Part shown: piece after piece, positions 24,893 through 37,383 of the stretch | Layout: the number at the start of each line of letters is the position of its first letter | Position numbering within the stretch: the stretch's first letter is position 1 | Assembly: GCA_003342895.1 (NCBI GenBank) | Contig: PTFA01000024.1 | Coordinates: 2,335,592 to 2,399,591 of the forward strand | Origin: Casuarius casuarius | Lineage: Eukaryota > Chordata > Aves > Casuariiformes > Casuariidae | Direction: 5' to 3' | DNA: 64,000 nt | Notes under the pieces: model-generated | What the model saw: the letters and a program-made list of their open reading frames with translations, nothing else | The model's database searches: none | Told to the model about the DNA's origin: nothing | Translations under genes and position numbers: made by a program

Positions 24893-27800
24893 ATTTTCCT
24901 TTAAGCATAAGGGACTTTGTGATATCATCTTTGGCTCAAATATTTCTAGCATGTTAAAAAAATCTGATGCCAGTTGTATAAATTCTTTTTAAAAAAATGT
25001 GTCTGTCTCATGCAGCTTAGAAAGACAAAGTTTGAAATTTAGATTGTAAGGATAGAGTTGTGAGGGTTGTGTTTTCATCACATATGAATGTTAACAATAT
25101 GTCTGTGTGCTTATGTAGAAGGAGTTTGACTCTGCATCTTTTATTCATGTGATAGGTCTCTACTGTCAGGACTGTGGTCTTCAAAAACATGGCTGTATCT
25201 GAACTATTTATGTAAATAAATGTAAGTATTCCCAGATTGTGACCACTCAGGACTCAATCCTGAAATCCTAGTTCATGTTGAATAGTGTTTTAGTTATGTT
25301 CTTCTGGCCAGCCTCCTTTTCCAAGTAGTGGTGAAAGCAGGAGAGAGCCAGTGAGCATGTGTCTAAGAAGCAGTGGATGTAGGAAAAGATGGATAGAAGA
25401 GATGTTTTGTCCAGTGCTTTCAGGTTGAATGTTTAAGTCTAATCCACTTCAACACAACCATTTCTGATATCTTTATGAGCAGCTCCACAAAGTGGACATA
25501 GATACTTCTGTATTGGGGTGGTTTTTTTCTCAGCATCTGAGTTCTAGACCTTAATCCCTAGTAGAGATCATAATATCTAAATATAATTCTTATGCTATCT
25601 ATATAAGGTATGAAAGGAGGCGGGATCCACAAAGAACAGCATAATGAAAAGGGTTCTACCTAAGTTACTGGTTGGTAAATGAAGACATGGATATGTTTTA
25701 GGTCTCATTTTTCTTCACTACTTTGTGCTTAAGAAAGTTCCTCTCCTTGTTCTGGATTTACAGCCCTAAACTTTGGAGTTTATGGCTCTTATCCTTTTTG
25801 TTAAAGCTAAGCTGAAATCAGTTCTTTTAGAAAAAGTGAAGAGGATATGTTGCAGCCCCTTGATTTATCTAATTGCTCAGCAGTTGGAGTACTCACAGAA
25901 GACCAGAGTGACCCAGTTTCAGCTCGCTCCTTTCACTGAATTGGTCTGAACTTAACACTCCTACCAGAGTGACCTGATCACTGGATGATCTCAGTAACTC
26001 CTGATGAAACTTTTCTACTTAAATTACTCTTCAAATGAACTTGCTGAGACATGGCAAGATATTAGCCTCTTGGTTTGAAGAGGGAAGACCTGTCTTGCAG
26101 TCCCTCACCCAGTGAGTATCACACTCTTTCCTTAGTACGTACAGGAGCAAGGACTAGACCCCTCCTTGCTTTCCTCTCATCCTCAACATCTTCATACGGT
26201 GGAGAGTTGTGTCTGTCGAGTGGGAAGGTGCCTCCTGCGTCAGACTCCTTAGCTGTGGAAGGCTTCATCTGTAAGTCCTAGAAGGCCTTAGGTACAGCGT
26301 GATGCCGTTGTTTAATACCATCGAGACTGTGACTTCCCAGGGAAAAGCAAAATCTCAACAGCTAAGCAGGAATTTTGAGAACCTAAATTTTGGACTTGGG
26401 CTTCTCATTCCTTGCATAGATACAGTTTTAGGTGTATGCTTCTGTGATTGCACTTCTAGAAAGCTTTACATTTTAGGAATATTGATTAAGATTAGAAATA
26501 CTTCTTTAAAGTAAGCGAGGGATATCAGAAATGACTTTAACCACCACTGACATGTAGTCAGTCCCATGATAGAACCAGATTGCTATTAACATGTACTAAT
26601 ACTTATGGAACCTTTTAAGACTGAAGGGCAAATCTGGCTGCCCCTTTCTCTACCAGCTCCCCGAAGTAGTCAGACTGCTATCAGTAAGGTAAAAGGAAAA
26701 CCCAGCAAGTCAGGGAGGAGATGGTATAGGAGCAGCAGAAGCATAGTTACAATACCAGAATGTTTTCCTGTGCTAAAGCGATCACATGAAGCTGGTTATT
26801 CCAGCTGTACAGCCTCATTCTGCCAGCAGGGAAGCACAGAGTAGCTGTGTACAAGACAGAATTTGGATCATTTTGTGTGTGCGTGTATGTGTAATATATA
26901 AAATGCATGTCTGTATGCTCTCTGCTTGCAGCACATAGTTTTAAGATTGTTCATGGAAGCTTCTAAAGCATTATTTCCATTGCTAAAATAGCTCATTAAA
27001 ACCATGTCTCCGCAGGTATGTGTGTTTAAAGTTACAAAAACATTTTGTCCTATACATGCTTTCATATTTTGTATAATTACAGCATATTTATCTGAAGTAT
27101 TTCGCAAGTATACTTTTGTGTAATACTGGTAGGAGATTAAGTAATAGCTGCTTACTAGCATTGTTGCTCAAGAACATCAAATGTTACTGTGATGTACTGA
27201 GATTTGAGGTACCAGACACACTTTTGGCTGCTTTGTTCCTTTGACCTTTATGCTCTTTGGGATAATAAAGCAGTCCTGTAACGATGCGTATGTATTCCTT
27301 TACACAAATGCCAGTAACCACTTGAACGGGGCACTTGATTCCAGTTTTGATGGGCGGTGCCTATAATGGACAACGGTAATGTGTCCAAGCCAAGTTGGCC
27401 ATCTTTACGCTTCCCAGTGCCAAAAACTTCAAAGCTTCTTCCTTTTAGAACTCTAAAGCAATACAAGTTTGTATTTCTTCATATCATCAAACTTAATTAT
27501 TGGCAATAAGCAACTGCTGGCAGGAGCAGCACATCACATGGCTCCATTTCTGCTTTAGAAAAGGTCAGCATATGGCATAAACACTTTGCTGTATTATGCA
27601 GCCTTGTACTCTGATCACATAACACATGCTTCAGAAAGCATTATGCAATGTTATACTCACTGATTAATGACTGCTTGCACAAGAAGTTTTTCATTACCCT
27701 GAATGCTAGCATCCTGGGAATGATTAACTTTGTGACATAACTCTCATCGCATAAATATGGAAGATTCAAATATAGCCTCAAAATAACGTGTTTCAGAAAT

Positions 27801-28090
27801 AACTGAAGACTTTCCTGCTTAGTACTGTGTACAGTACATGATTAACAACTGCCTTAAACCTTCAGAGTGGAATAGAAAAGCCTATTTGGGAGAACTGCAA
27901 ACAAGATTTATTTTTAGGGGTTAAAGTTTCACCCAAGATGAATTTTTGCACACAGCAGCATCTCATTCGCAGTGTTTTTCCTCTGCTTGTGTAAGTTTGA
28001 ATTTCCTGAGAAAAATCTGTGCCAACTCTTTTCAATGTTCAGCCAGTGAGTTAAACGGAGAAAGTTAAATCTAGACCTTCTTTAGACCAG

Positions 28091-28119
28091 CAACTGCATG
28101 TGTGTAGTGCATGCAGTTG
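28091..28119. repeat. 10-bp perfect inverted repeat
   Basis: CAACTGCATG (28091-28100) is followed nine bases later by its exact reverse complement CATGCAGTTG (28110-28119). It could form a small hairpin but is too short for a typical microRNA precursor. Confidence 0.8.
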
Positions 28120-30238
28120 TGTGCCTAAAGCAGCTTGGTTATAGCAGAGTAAGTTCACAGTAATTGCTCTCTTTCTTTCTGCGAGCAGAATAACAAAGCA
28201 AAATGTAGATCTGAATGAAGCAGCTTGCTAACGTAGGGCTGAACACAATTACATATTCTCATTTAACATTTTCTATTCATTGATCATTCCATGTTCAAAT
28301 TTTGCAGATTTCTTATGTTGAAAAGCATGATTACACAGCATCACAGATGTGATCATCTTCAGGAAGTACAAAACAGGAAAAACCTGTAAAAATAAATGCT
28401 CTTCACCGTATTCCTCCACATGTGAAGATTCATCATGTTTTTTAAGTAATGTCAATTGCTACTAGTTATCTATGTTTGCTAGCTTCGTTAGGAGAAAGTT
28501 TGTTTGCTTATATGAAAGTTCAGCCCACAGGATCAGTTTTCACAAGGAAATAACCGTACTAAACTTCTTCTATTTATTCATTTGCATTTAAGTGCCAGAT
28601 TGAAAAAAATTACATCTTCTTTTTATGATTCTCGCTCATGTAAATCATCCTTCCTCTCACAAATAGTCATGTTAAATAAAGCTACTTTAAGTAAAGGCTT
28701 TATAATAGGAGGGCTGGTTTAGGAAAGTTACCATAGTACTTCATGTGTTCCATTCCTTAAAAAATAATCTTCTCTGGAAACAAATAGAGAGGGTAAACAT
28801 TGACTTTTAGTATGTTCCCTTTAATTTTTGCCTTTTCCTGCATTCCAACTCCTACAAGTAGTAGCAAAGGCTAAAGGAAACAGACTCTGACTAAGCATTA
28901 GCTACCAGCGTGCCCTCATTATAGCTGAGAGCTCTTATTCTCCCTTAGCCTACGTGCAGAGCCAGCTAGTCTTTCAGCTGTGATGACGAAATGCCATGCA
29001 TTTCTTCCTGGAATAGTGCGCAGATAAGAGGCCACTTGTTATGCTGAGGTTTCAGATGAACTCCACTAAGGGTTTCAAAACACTCTGTCACAATTATATC
29101 AGGTTTCTTTAGCAACCAATTCATTTCAGACACTTTCAAGATAAAAAGGGAAGAGATGTTAGTTTATTTTCCCTTGTGGTTTCACTGTTTAAACCCTTAC
29201 AGGATATGACTGTAGATAGTTTATACATGGCCTGAATTTATTAATTTTAATAAAATTAGCAGATCAGACTGGATCTGTTCATCTCTTGAAATTCATATTA
29301 TTTATAATGCACTAGGTGTACAAAGAGCTAGACGGAAGTAACAAAAATCCCATGGCTATGATATGCTGCTAGAAAGGTCTTGTTGTGCAAACTGGGTTGC
29401 TGAGTGCCTTGAACTCATTCTGGTTCCCGTGAAAGTTGAGAGTATCCAGGATCTGGCAGAGCAGGACCCTGATGCCCTGCTCTTGGAGTCGAATTCGGGG
29501 GCTAGGACACGTGTGCATAATGAAAGCCCAGCTGACCTATGTATAGCTTAGCAGAGGTAGAAGGGCCTCCTTATGAGATCATTTTGCAGATTTGGGGCCT
29601 GCTTAAGTGATCCCTTGCACCAGCAAAGGCAACTTTAGAAGCATTAGACTTAAATCACAGAAGCATCCAGTCTGTAGAAGAAAGGGGAATGTATGAAGTG
29701 TTGTTCCAAACAAGCAATATCCTTAGTAACAGCAGTATCCTTGCGTTGTTTTGAAGAAAGGAATATATTGCCTGGAATAGCCAACTGATCAGGTGGAGGT
29801 TACATAGCTCTTTTCACCTATCCTGAGACACTAATTAGACATGTAGTGTCTGTGACATGCCCCACGTGTGAATGCCCCATTCTTTCATTAAGGATGACGT
29901 TAAGTCAGCTGCAAGCTGCTTTTTCATTGGATCTGCATTTCACCTTAGGTCTGTGTAGCTAGTAGAATGGAGAGTCTTAGGAGGGCAAATCTGAGTAAAT
30001 CACAGTCTAAGTATTCAATATGCAAAATTTTTAAAATTCCATCTCTCGCTGATCACTTCCCCTGCAATTCTGCACATTTACTAGTCTCTCATAAACTGGG
30101 GACTAAGAGCTCAATTCAATTTCCTTTAAAGACAACAAAGGTTTGTTTTTATTCTTTTTCCTCCATTTACATAATGGAATTTGGATCGGGCTTTAAATCT
30201 GTAATTGTATTCCTGTAATGCATTCCAAATAAATGTGT

Positions 30239-30264
30239 AATTCCCAGTGAGGTCACTGGGAATT
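30239..30264. repeat. 12-bp perfect hairpin with 2-base loop
   Basis: AATTCCCAGTGA (30239-30250), loop GG, then TCACTGGGAATT (30253-30264). The match is perfect and is preceded by an AATAAA at 30228-30233. No transcript is known from the sequence. Confidence 0.9.
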
Positions 30265-31941
30265 TTGGCTATTCACAGTCAGCTCTTTTTTCTGCAGCCA
30301 CTCTTGAACAAAGAAGGACCCCTTTGAAGAAGTCTAGAGAACACTAGATACGTTAAACCCAACGTTTCCCATTCTTATTTTTTTCCTTTCTTGGGCTAGT
30401 CACCAGCTGCTAACTGAGAAAATTTAAGAAGCTGTTTCTCCCAATGAATAAATTATTTCATAATTGTCTACTAGAAGCTTTCTCGCACCTTTCTATGAAG
30501 AAATCCAGTCCTTGCCAGAACTTGATAGATTGAAAAGCCTACGTTTCTCCGTCATTTTTTGGCTTTTTGTCAAAATATGAAAGTCAATGCAAGTACTGTT
30601 CCTGTGATGGTCACTAGTAAGTCTTTTGAAAATTAAATAGATTTAGTTTTCACAAGAAGTATGATCTACCAGTGTAAATATGAATTATGGACATCTTCTT
30701 GGAACTGTCATTGTCATGAGCTTTAGTTCTAATTAAATCCATGATGACAAATTTGTTAGACGTTTGTTAGACATTTCTTAAATGCTGCTACTTCCGAAGT
30801 TCCCTTGTTTTGTAAAATTGGTTGTTTATAAGCCATCTCGTATATTGTTTGAAGCATCTTGCTGTGGTTTACCTTGTTTTCGATGTTTATAATAACTGAT
30901 CTTGATGTCTGAAAAAAATAGACTCTCTTTTCATGGAGTACACGGGGGGCAGAGAAAAGCAGTACCTTTTAAATTATACTAAAAAGTTAGCTGCCATTCT
31001 GTGCTGCAGAACCTTGAACTGTTTTAAACTGAAATTATTACAAATTCAAGGTCCATCATCTTACTGAAGTCACAGAACCAACAAACACAGTCCCAACAGC
31101 ACTACAACTAATGAAACCTCTTTTCTCCCCGATTGACCTTATGCCTATCCTTCAACAACTATCCTGACTTCCGTATGTTCCCTATGATACCTTCAATAGA
31201 CAAGATGATGAGTGTGCTGTATATGTGCGGATATTTCGTTTCCTATGCCTAAAGATACATGGGTAGAATATGGGGCGTATCTGTGGGGCCGAGTTTTGTC
31301 ATGTCGTACAGTTAGTTGTTCCAGCTTTAATATTTGTGAACTCTACTGCGAGTTGAGAAACTGCGGTGAAAGGCTTCAGCCAATGAGTAAGTCTCCAGGT
31401 CCTGGACTGACACACTGATTCATTGTTATCAGGATCCAGACTAGCTGGACTTGAACCAGCTCAGATTTCTTTACATGCATTTGCAGTTTGCAATTGCAGG
31501 AAGGTTATAATAGGCATTTTAAAAAAAATCAGTCTGTGTAAACCACTGTTTCTTTCCCACCTTCACGAAATCCAAGGTTAAAAAAAGAGAGTCTGCATTG
31601 TGCCCTAACGGTCAACAGCTTTAGGCTATTTTAGCTCATGAAAACAATAGCAATAGCATTTGCCAGTCAGCCATTCTCAACTGAAATGTAAACAGTTTCT
31701 GCCGGTGAATTAATAACTGATAAATAGGTATATCGAACACTTATAGGAGTGTTATGACCCTGCTGCACTGTTTATGAAATAAGCAGTACTTACAGGAATA
31801 CATCATTATGACTTTCAGTCTTGCTGTGGAGAATTCAAGAGTTGGGGGTGCATTTTTTATGCTTGCCATCTATTCTTCTGAGAATTATTTCATTGCTAGA
31901 AGCAGATGGTGATTTTTAAACCCACTGCTATTTTGGTGTAC

Positions 31942-31968
31942 TTTTTTTTTTTTTTTTTTTAAAAAAAA
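31942..31968. repeat. T19-A8 tract
   Basis: Nineteen thymines run directly into eight adenines. It is a simple-sequence tract with self-complementary ends. Confidence 0.9.
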
Positions 31969-34859
31969 GCAAGCTCTAAAAATAGACCCAAGTTACCATA
32001 TCCAGCAAAAATATGTTGTCAGCTCTTTACTCTGTTGGGCTGAAAACAAATCTGTCAGCAATTTCTTTGGGTTAAAGTATCTGAACACTTGTGTGTGGTG
32101 GGGTTTTTTTGGTTTTTTGTTTTTTTTTTTTAAGAAAGCTTTTTAAGTGGTTTTGTAACAGAGTCCATTTAAAGCTTTAAGTATCAACAAATTACCATCT
32201 GTTGTTATAAAGACACTTTATCAAATTGATGAGACCTGCACTCCGGTTAATGTTGTGAAGCAACTGCATGAATTAGACTTTAAAGTCTGAATGAGTCTGA
32301 AATCAACATTTTCAAGCTCTGCTGGAACAGACATTAAAAAACACCCCATTTTGTGTAATTATGAAAACTAAAATGAGAGTGAGAGTTATTCATGTGGAAA
32401 AAAAAAACCACTTGTAACGCATCTTAGTCAAATAAGGTTCTTATGTTTGCTTTAATATAATTTCTTGGATTAAAAATGTGGTTTGACATAGTTGCTGGAT
32501 GAGAAAGGAAGAGGTCTTTTGGATTCCCTGTGCAGCTACAGGTGATTTACATAACAAGAACAGACAATACAGTAGTTTCAGAAGTGCTTCAGTGTGAGCT
32601 CAGTTTTTTTGATAATTCTTGTCTGAGCTTAAGAACCAAATGTAAGGCTCGGGTACAAGAAAATGGTACTTGTTATCTCTATAGCACATGGACGTCGCCT
32701 GGAATGACTGATGACAAAACCTGAGCCAAAACCAGATCTTGGATCAGTTTGAGGTAGGTGTTTCATTTTAATAAACGCTGTGCAAAATATTTTATCTGGC
32801 AGCTTTCATATGTCTGGGGCATGGTTCCTTAGGGTCAAATCCTATGCAGGATTAAGAATCCTCATTGATCGTTGGAGATTGGCAAACTCAATAATTCCCA
32901 AATTCAAGAGTTTATTTTTTAATTAGAATGAATACTCCCTTCCTGTCTAGCAGTGCCTAGATAGATTCGGGTGTGCTGAATCATGCCTGCTGGCAGCATC
33001 AATCCCTCTCCATTGACTGTAGAGGGAACTTAGGTCCTAAATTTGGTCTTTCAATTCATGCCTAAGTTACATGCTTAAAGCAAACAGTGTGGCACTCTTT
33101 CAGAGTTGAACATGTGCTCCAAGGCAGACCTTACTTCAAAGCCCCGAAGTTTCACGTGGAACGCTCAGTCTGAAAAACTGCGTATAAATATATTGCCAGT
33201 AATGCTGACAGCGTTTACACTGCGAGGTAGAACCAGTTGGGCTTGAAACCAAGTTCACTGAAGAGACAAGCTCTAGAGCAGGCAAGCTGCCATGTGTAGG
33301 AAAGGCGGGAGAAGAAACTTGGATTTATCCTCTGTTGTAGAGCACTGAAGGTACACTTACCTGCGGTGTGCCTGAGACCCTGAGCTCTGTGCCTGGCCTT
33401 GCCGCTTTAGCTATCTGCTCCACCTCACGATGACCATCACTGAGTGCACGACGTGGCACGTGATCCTTCCCACAGGAGCCTCCATGGCGCTTGCGACAAG
33501 GGCAGGTAGGTGGTACAAGGACAGCATGGAAAAAGTGTGCTGGGGTCATGGTAGTAGATCTCAGACCATTTCAAGAAATGGTCCTATCACGTAGGGTATA
33601 CATACTGCCGCTTTGCTCTCAGGTGACTGTACCATCTTTGAGATGTATAGCTGTGCACTGATCACTGCAAACTGCATCTGTATGTTTATATAGCAGAACT
33701 GTACTGTGGCCTGTCCTGGGTCTGGCCCTGAACAGTACCTCAGTACTAGATGGGACAGACACGGTAAGTTGGAGCAAGAATGAACACTGGGATGAGAAAG
33801 AATTCCCTTCATTTTCATAATAATTAGCAAAACCAGAAAACACATAGAAACAGATCATTGAATTTCTGAAACGATTTAAGGTTTTTAGAGTGATGAAGTA
33901 ATAAAATTTTGTTTCGAGAAGATCCTTCTCCTCTACATGTTAGCCTTACAAGAGCTTCACTTTTTCTTTGACAATTATCCCGGTATTGTCTTCTAAGTAA
34001 GACCTGATCCTGCCCCTTCCTGTCAAATCTCATTTATTCACCAAACATTGATCTATTGTTTTCTTCCTATAATAGCAGACTACCATCCTTCCCACACCAA
34101 CCTTTTGGTGAATTACTACACGATGTTGCTATTCCTCAATCTGAAGATGAAAGAATCTGTGGGAAGGCGTGAAGGAGTGCAACTGCTGCTGCCAGGATAG
34201 GCATGGTACTTACCGTGGCGCTTGAGCTGAGGCACTCAGCACTCGGCTGATGGCTAATCACTGTAGGCACAGCCACGTGGCCCGCAGTGATTTTGAGATA
34301 AACTTTGGGGTTACGTGAAGTCGGCCACTGTCTCTGCCAGAATGAAGCAGAGGAAGATGGAGGGAGAAACTCTTTTTCGCACTGACACTATTTCATTTAC
34401 ATCACCTTAACCCAATGATGACCTTAAGGGAGAAAAAGGAAAAAAGTCAGTGAATAAATAAATTCTTCTGTTCCTGGCAGTAGGACTTGCTTTGCAAACA
34501 TGAACATTTGGCAGGTTTCTATGTTTTCCTCAGCAAAACTGAATCAAAAGCTGAGGAAAAGAATCAAAGTCAAAGTTGAGGATACTGAGTTGCACTCACC
34601 CGGAGGCGCACACACTTGCTGAAGTCAACAGGATTTACTTGTTTTAGCACAAGAAAGGGCAGGATAATTCAAATTTACCTCCCTAAAAAGAGGTACAAAG
34701 TTTTTTGTTTGTTTCTTTTTTGTTTTTTATTTTTACAGTTTTAGAAGGGATCCTCATTTGGATAGAAATGGAAGAAAGTAGAAATTAAATAAAGGCTAAT
34801 TAGACACAGACTTTACCTAATTTTTTTTGTAAAAGGATGTAGGGAGGTGGTAGGATGTC

Positions 34860-34911
34860 ATATATGTTTGTATGTTTATGCACATGTGTATATGCATGCA
34901 TGCACACATGT
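34860..34911. repeat. Degenerate TG/CA alternating repeat
   Basis: Alternating purine-pyrimidine stretch including CACATGTGTATATGCATGCA. It reads as a worn microsatellite. Confidence 0.7.
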
Positions 34912-36380
34912 AAGGGCTTTTTAACAGCTCCACATCTCCAGCATAATCAGTATCTCCAGGTGCCTGTAAGCCATCTGAACCCTACAGCCTTAATTGCATA
35001 ACACAGCCATATTACAAAATGTTACCACACTGAGATCGTTTACATTATTTCATAACAAAAAGAAATACGGAACATTTTTACCCTTAAGGGAAAATTACTA
35101 ATTATTTAAAACGCTATCTCTGTGTGTGTGTGTTTGTATACGGTGTACAGGGGTATGCGAGTCTCATTATGGAAAAATGTAGGGGTGGATTAAAGCAAGA
35201 TCCATGGGATACTGCCCCAAGGTGGAGGAGTTTCAACAGACAAGAATGTCAAAAGCTAAGCAGAAAATATCAGCACAGCTGACGATAATGAGCTTCTTGG
35301 GGTGAGATGGACCACCCCAAAAAGCTCCCCCCGTAGCCTGAGGGGAAGACAGCTCTTCTGGGGGAGAAGGGGGGACTGTGTGAAACACTGTCTTAGGCCT
35401 AATCAGAGGAGAGGCCACATGCAAAAGAAGGCTTGGGTGTGAGTCAGATGTTTGGTGCTCGGCGTGGGATCCAGAAACCTGCGTTGGATGCCTGTGTTCT
35501 CTACACAGCATGTCATTGCTCATTTCAGAGACAAATGAAGTCAGTTTTCTATGTCTCCTCTGTTCAAATCCCCCTTTGCTGCTTGCTGAGAGAGTAGTAT
35601 AATCGCTAGGCTACGGGCTGGGCCCTTCTGCTGGAGGTTTTCACCATGTAATGTATTGTTTTGTTTTGTTTTTCCAGGCTGGTAAGAGAAAGACCTGGGG
35701 TTCTTGTATCTACTCGTGAGACTGTTTCTGCGTTTCATCCACTGACGCAAGTGGAGGTTTTCCCGCCCTCAGGCGAGTGCCTCAGTTTCTCAGCCATAAA
35801 GTTTCCCTCCGTTTTGTGTGCATTCGTGCACGTTCGAAGTCAGCACGGTGACTTGCTGAACAGTGATGCAATCCCAGCAGTTTTGAAGAGCGTCGCCTCT
35901 CTAGATGAAAGCATCTAGGAAGCTTTCCTGTGAAATAGAGAGTTGCATCTCTTCAGGAAAAGTGAATGGTGACTTCTGATTATCCCGCATACTAGGTAAG
36001 ATAAGATCTGGTCTAAAACAGAGTGCCACCCATATCGCCTCCAGCAGGGTGGAAAAAGAAAGTGATGGCTATGACTTTTTGTGTCAAGCCTGATCTATTG
36101 AGTGGAGTTGCTGTCATTGGCACACATGTATTAGACGGAGCCCCTTCAAGGGGAGATAGGAGAAATACCAGCTTTCTGGATTTAAGATTGAGGTATCTGA
36201 CCAGCTTGACTGAGGTAGTTTTATGTTGTTCTGGAGTGCCTTCACAGGTAGGTAGGGGCTGAGTGGTGTTTTGCTCTGAGGATGTAGGTGCATAGTTCTT
36301 TTTTGTTTGTCTCTAATCCTAGGAGTCAGAATTGGTTTGAGTCTGAATCTCCAGAATTCTTGATCAATACAGCGAAACTC

Positions 36381-36426
36381 GAAAAAAAAAGAAAAAAAGA
36401 AAGAAAGTAAGAAAAAGAAAGAAAAG
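36381..36426. repeat. A-rich (GAAA)n tract
   Basis: A purine-only run on the plus strand, interrupted once by a T, made of GA and GAAA units. It is a simple repeat. Confidence 0.9.
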
Positions 36427-37350
36427 ACACTTTACTGTCACTGGTAGTAAATAGTCTTACTGGGCAAAGCACGCTCTAGCCTAAAATCCCACCTGCTCTG
36501 CTGGAGTGGAGAGATCTGGGAGTTTGGGCAAATGGAAACTTCAGCGTTAGAGGAGTCCCCCTCGCAGGACAGGGAGTCCCTCCTCGGACAGGTGTCACTA
36601 GAGGACTCAGGAGTGTATGTTCTGCTGCTGTCTTTCTCTACTAGTTGAACTGTGTCTGCTGGGAAAGGAGTCTTTGAATCTTTCTGATACGTAGACATGC
36701 AGTGGGAAATGCATGTGACCTAAAGCTCAACAGATTTTGCTAGCAGTCAGGACAAACTTGATATGTTTCTGAGCTTGCTGTTGTGTTGCCTGTGCAAGGA
36801 AGACTGATACTTCACCTAAGAAGGATGGGCAGGGTGCTTAATTCTTGTATGTCATCTTGAGGCTTTCTGATGAGAGGAAAACTAGTAAATACTGCTTTTG
36901 CAGGGCAGTGCTATGAAATGTCCATGCCTGTGCTCATCTACCTGTTTCCATATACTGTGGGCTTCTTGTGAAATACATCTGAGGATATGTTATCCCAGAA
37001 GTGCACAGATGAAATTTCTCCAGGATTTTGACAAACGTATACTGGGCGGCAGCTAATACCTTCCAAAAATGTCCCCTCTCTCAGTTCTGTCTCCTGCAAC
37101 CCTCACTTGCTCGTGATCCCCACCCTCCCTTTTCTTCCTGCGCCTCATTATCTGCCACAGCTTCTTTCTGTAAGGCTTAACAGGTAAGCAGCTACCTCGA
37201 GGAGAACGTGCGGCTCACCACTCAGCAGACAGGGGCCTCCAGCTGTCCGATTGTCAAGGACATATTTTCATTTGGCAATGCTGAATCAAAACAATAACGA
37301 GGTATATCACATCTGACGAGATGATCACATCTGTAGGCCTACTGTACTAC

Positions 37351-37383
37351 TCCTTCCTTTCTTCCTTTCTTCCTTTCTTCCCC
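37351..37383. repeat. (TTCCTTTC)n microsatellite
   Basis: Pyrimidine-only tract with about three copies of the 8-mer TTCCTTTC. It is likely length-variable. Confidence 0.9.

Larger units (their letters stand above)
21476..30238. other. Intergenic, downstream of AUH
   Basis: AT-rich non-coding sequence with no ORF that resembles a known protein and no spliced gene that I can recognise. It holds the alternating tract near 23.9 kb, the triple decamer near 24.85 kb, and the small hairpin at 28.1 kb. No tRNA or other structured RNA gene was spotted. Confidence 0.7.

Noticed and set aside
34860..34911. Z-DNA-forming element
   Set aside because: The alternating tract is interrupted and rich in TA steps, which favour B-DNA; listed only as a degraded repeat.
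36438..36698. Serine-rich 86-codon minus-strand frame
   Set aside because: Composition looks protein-like but no family is recognised and no splice or promoter context supports it.
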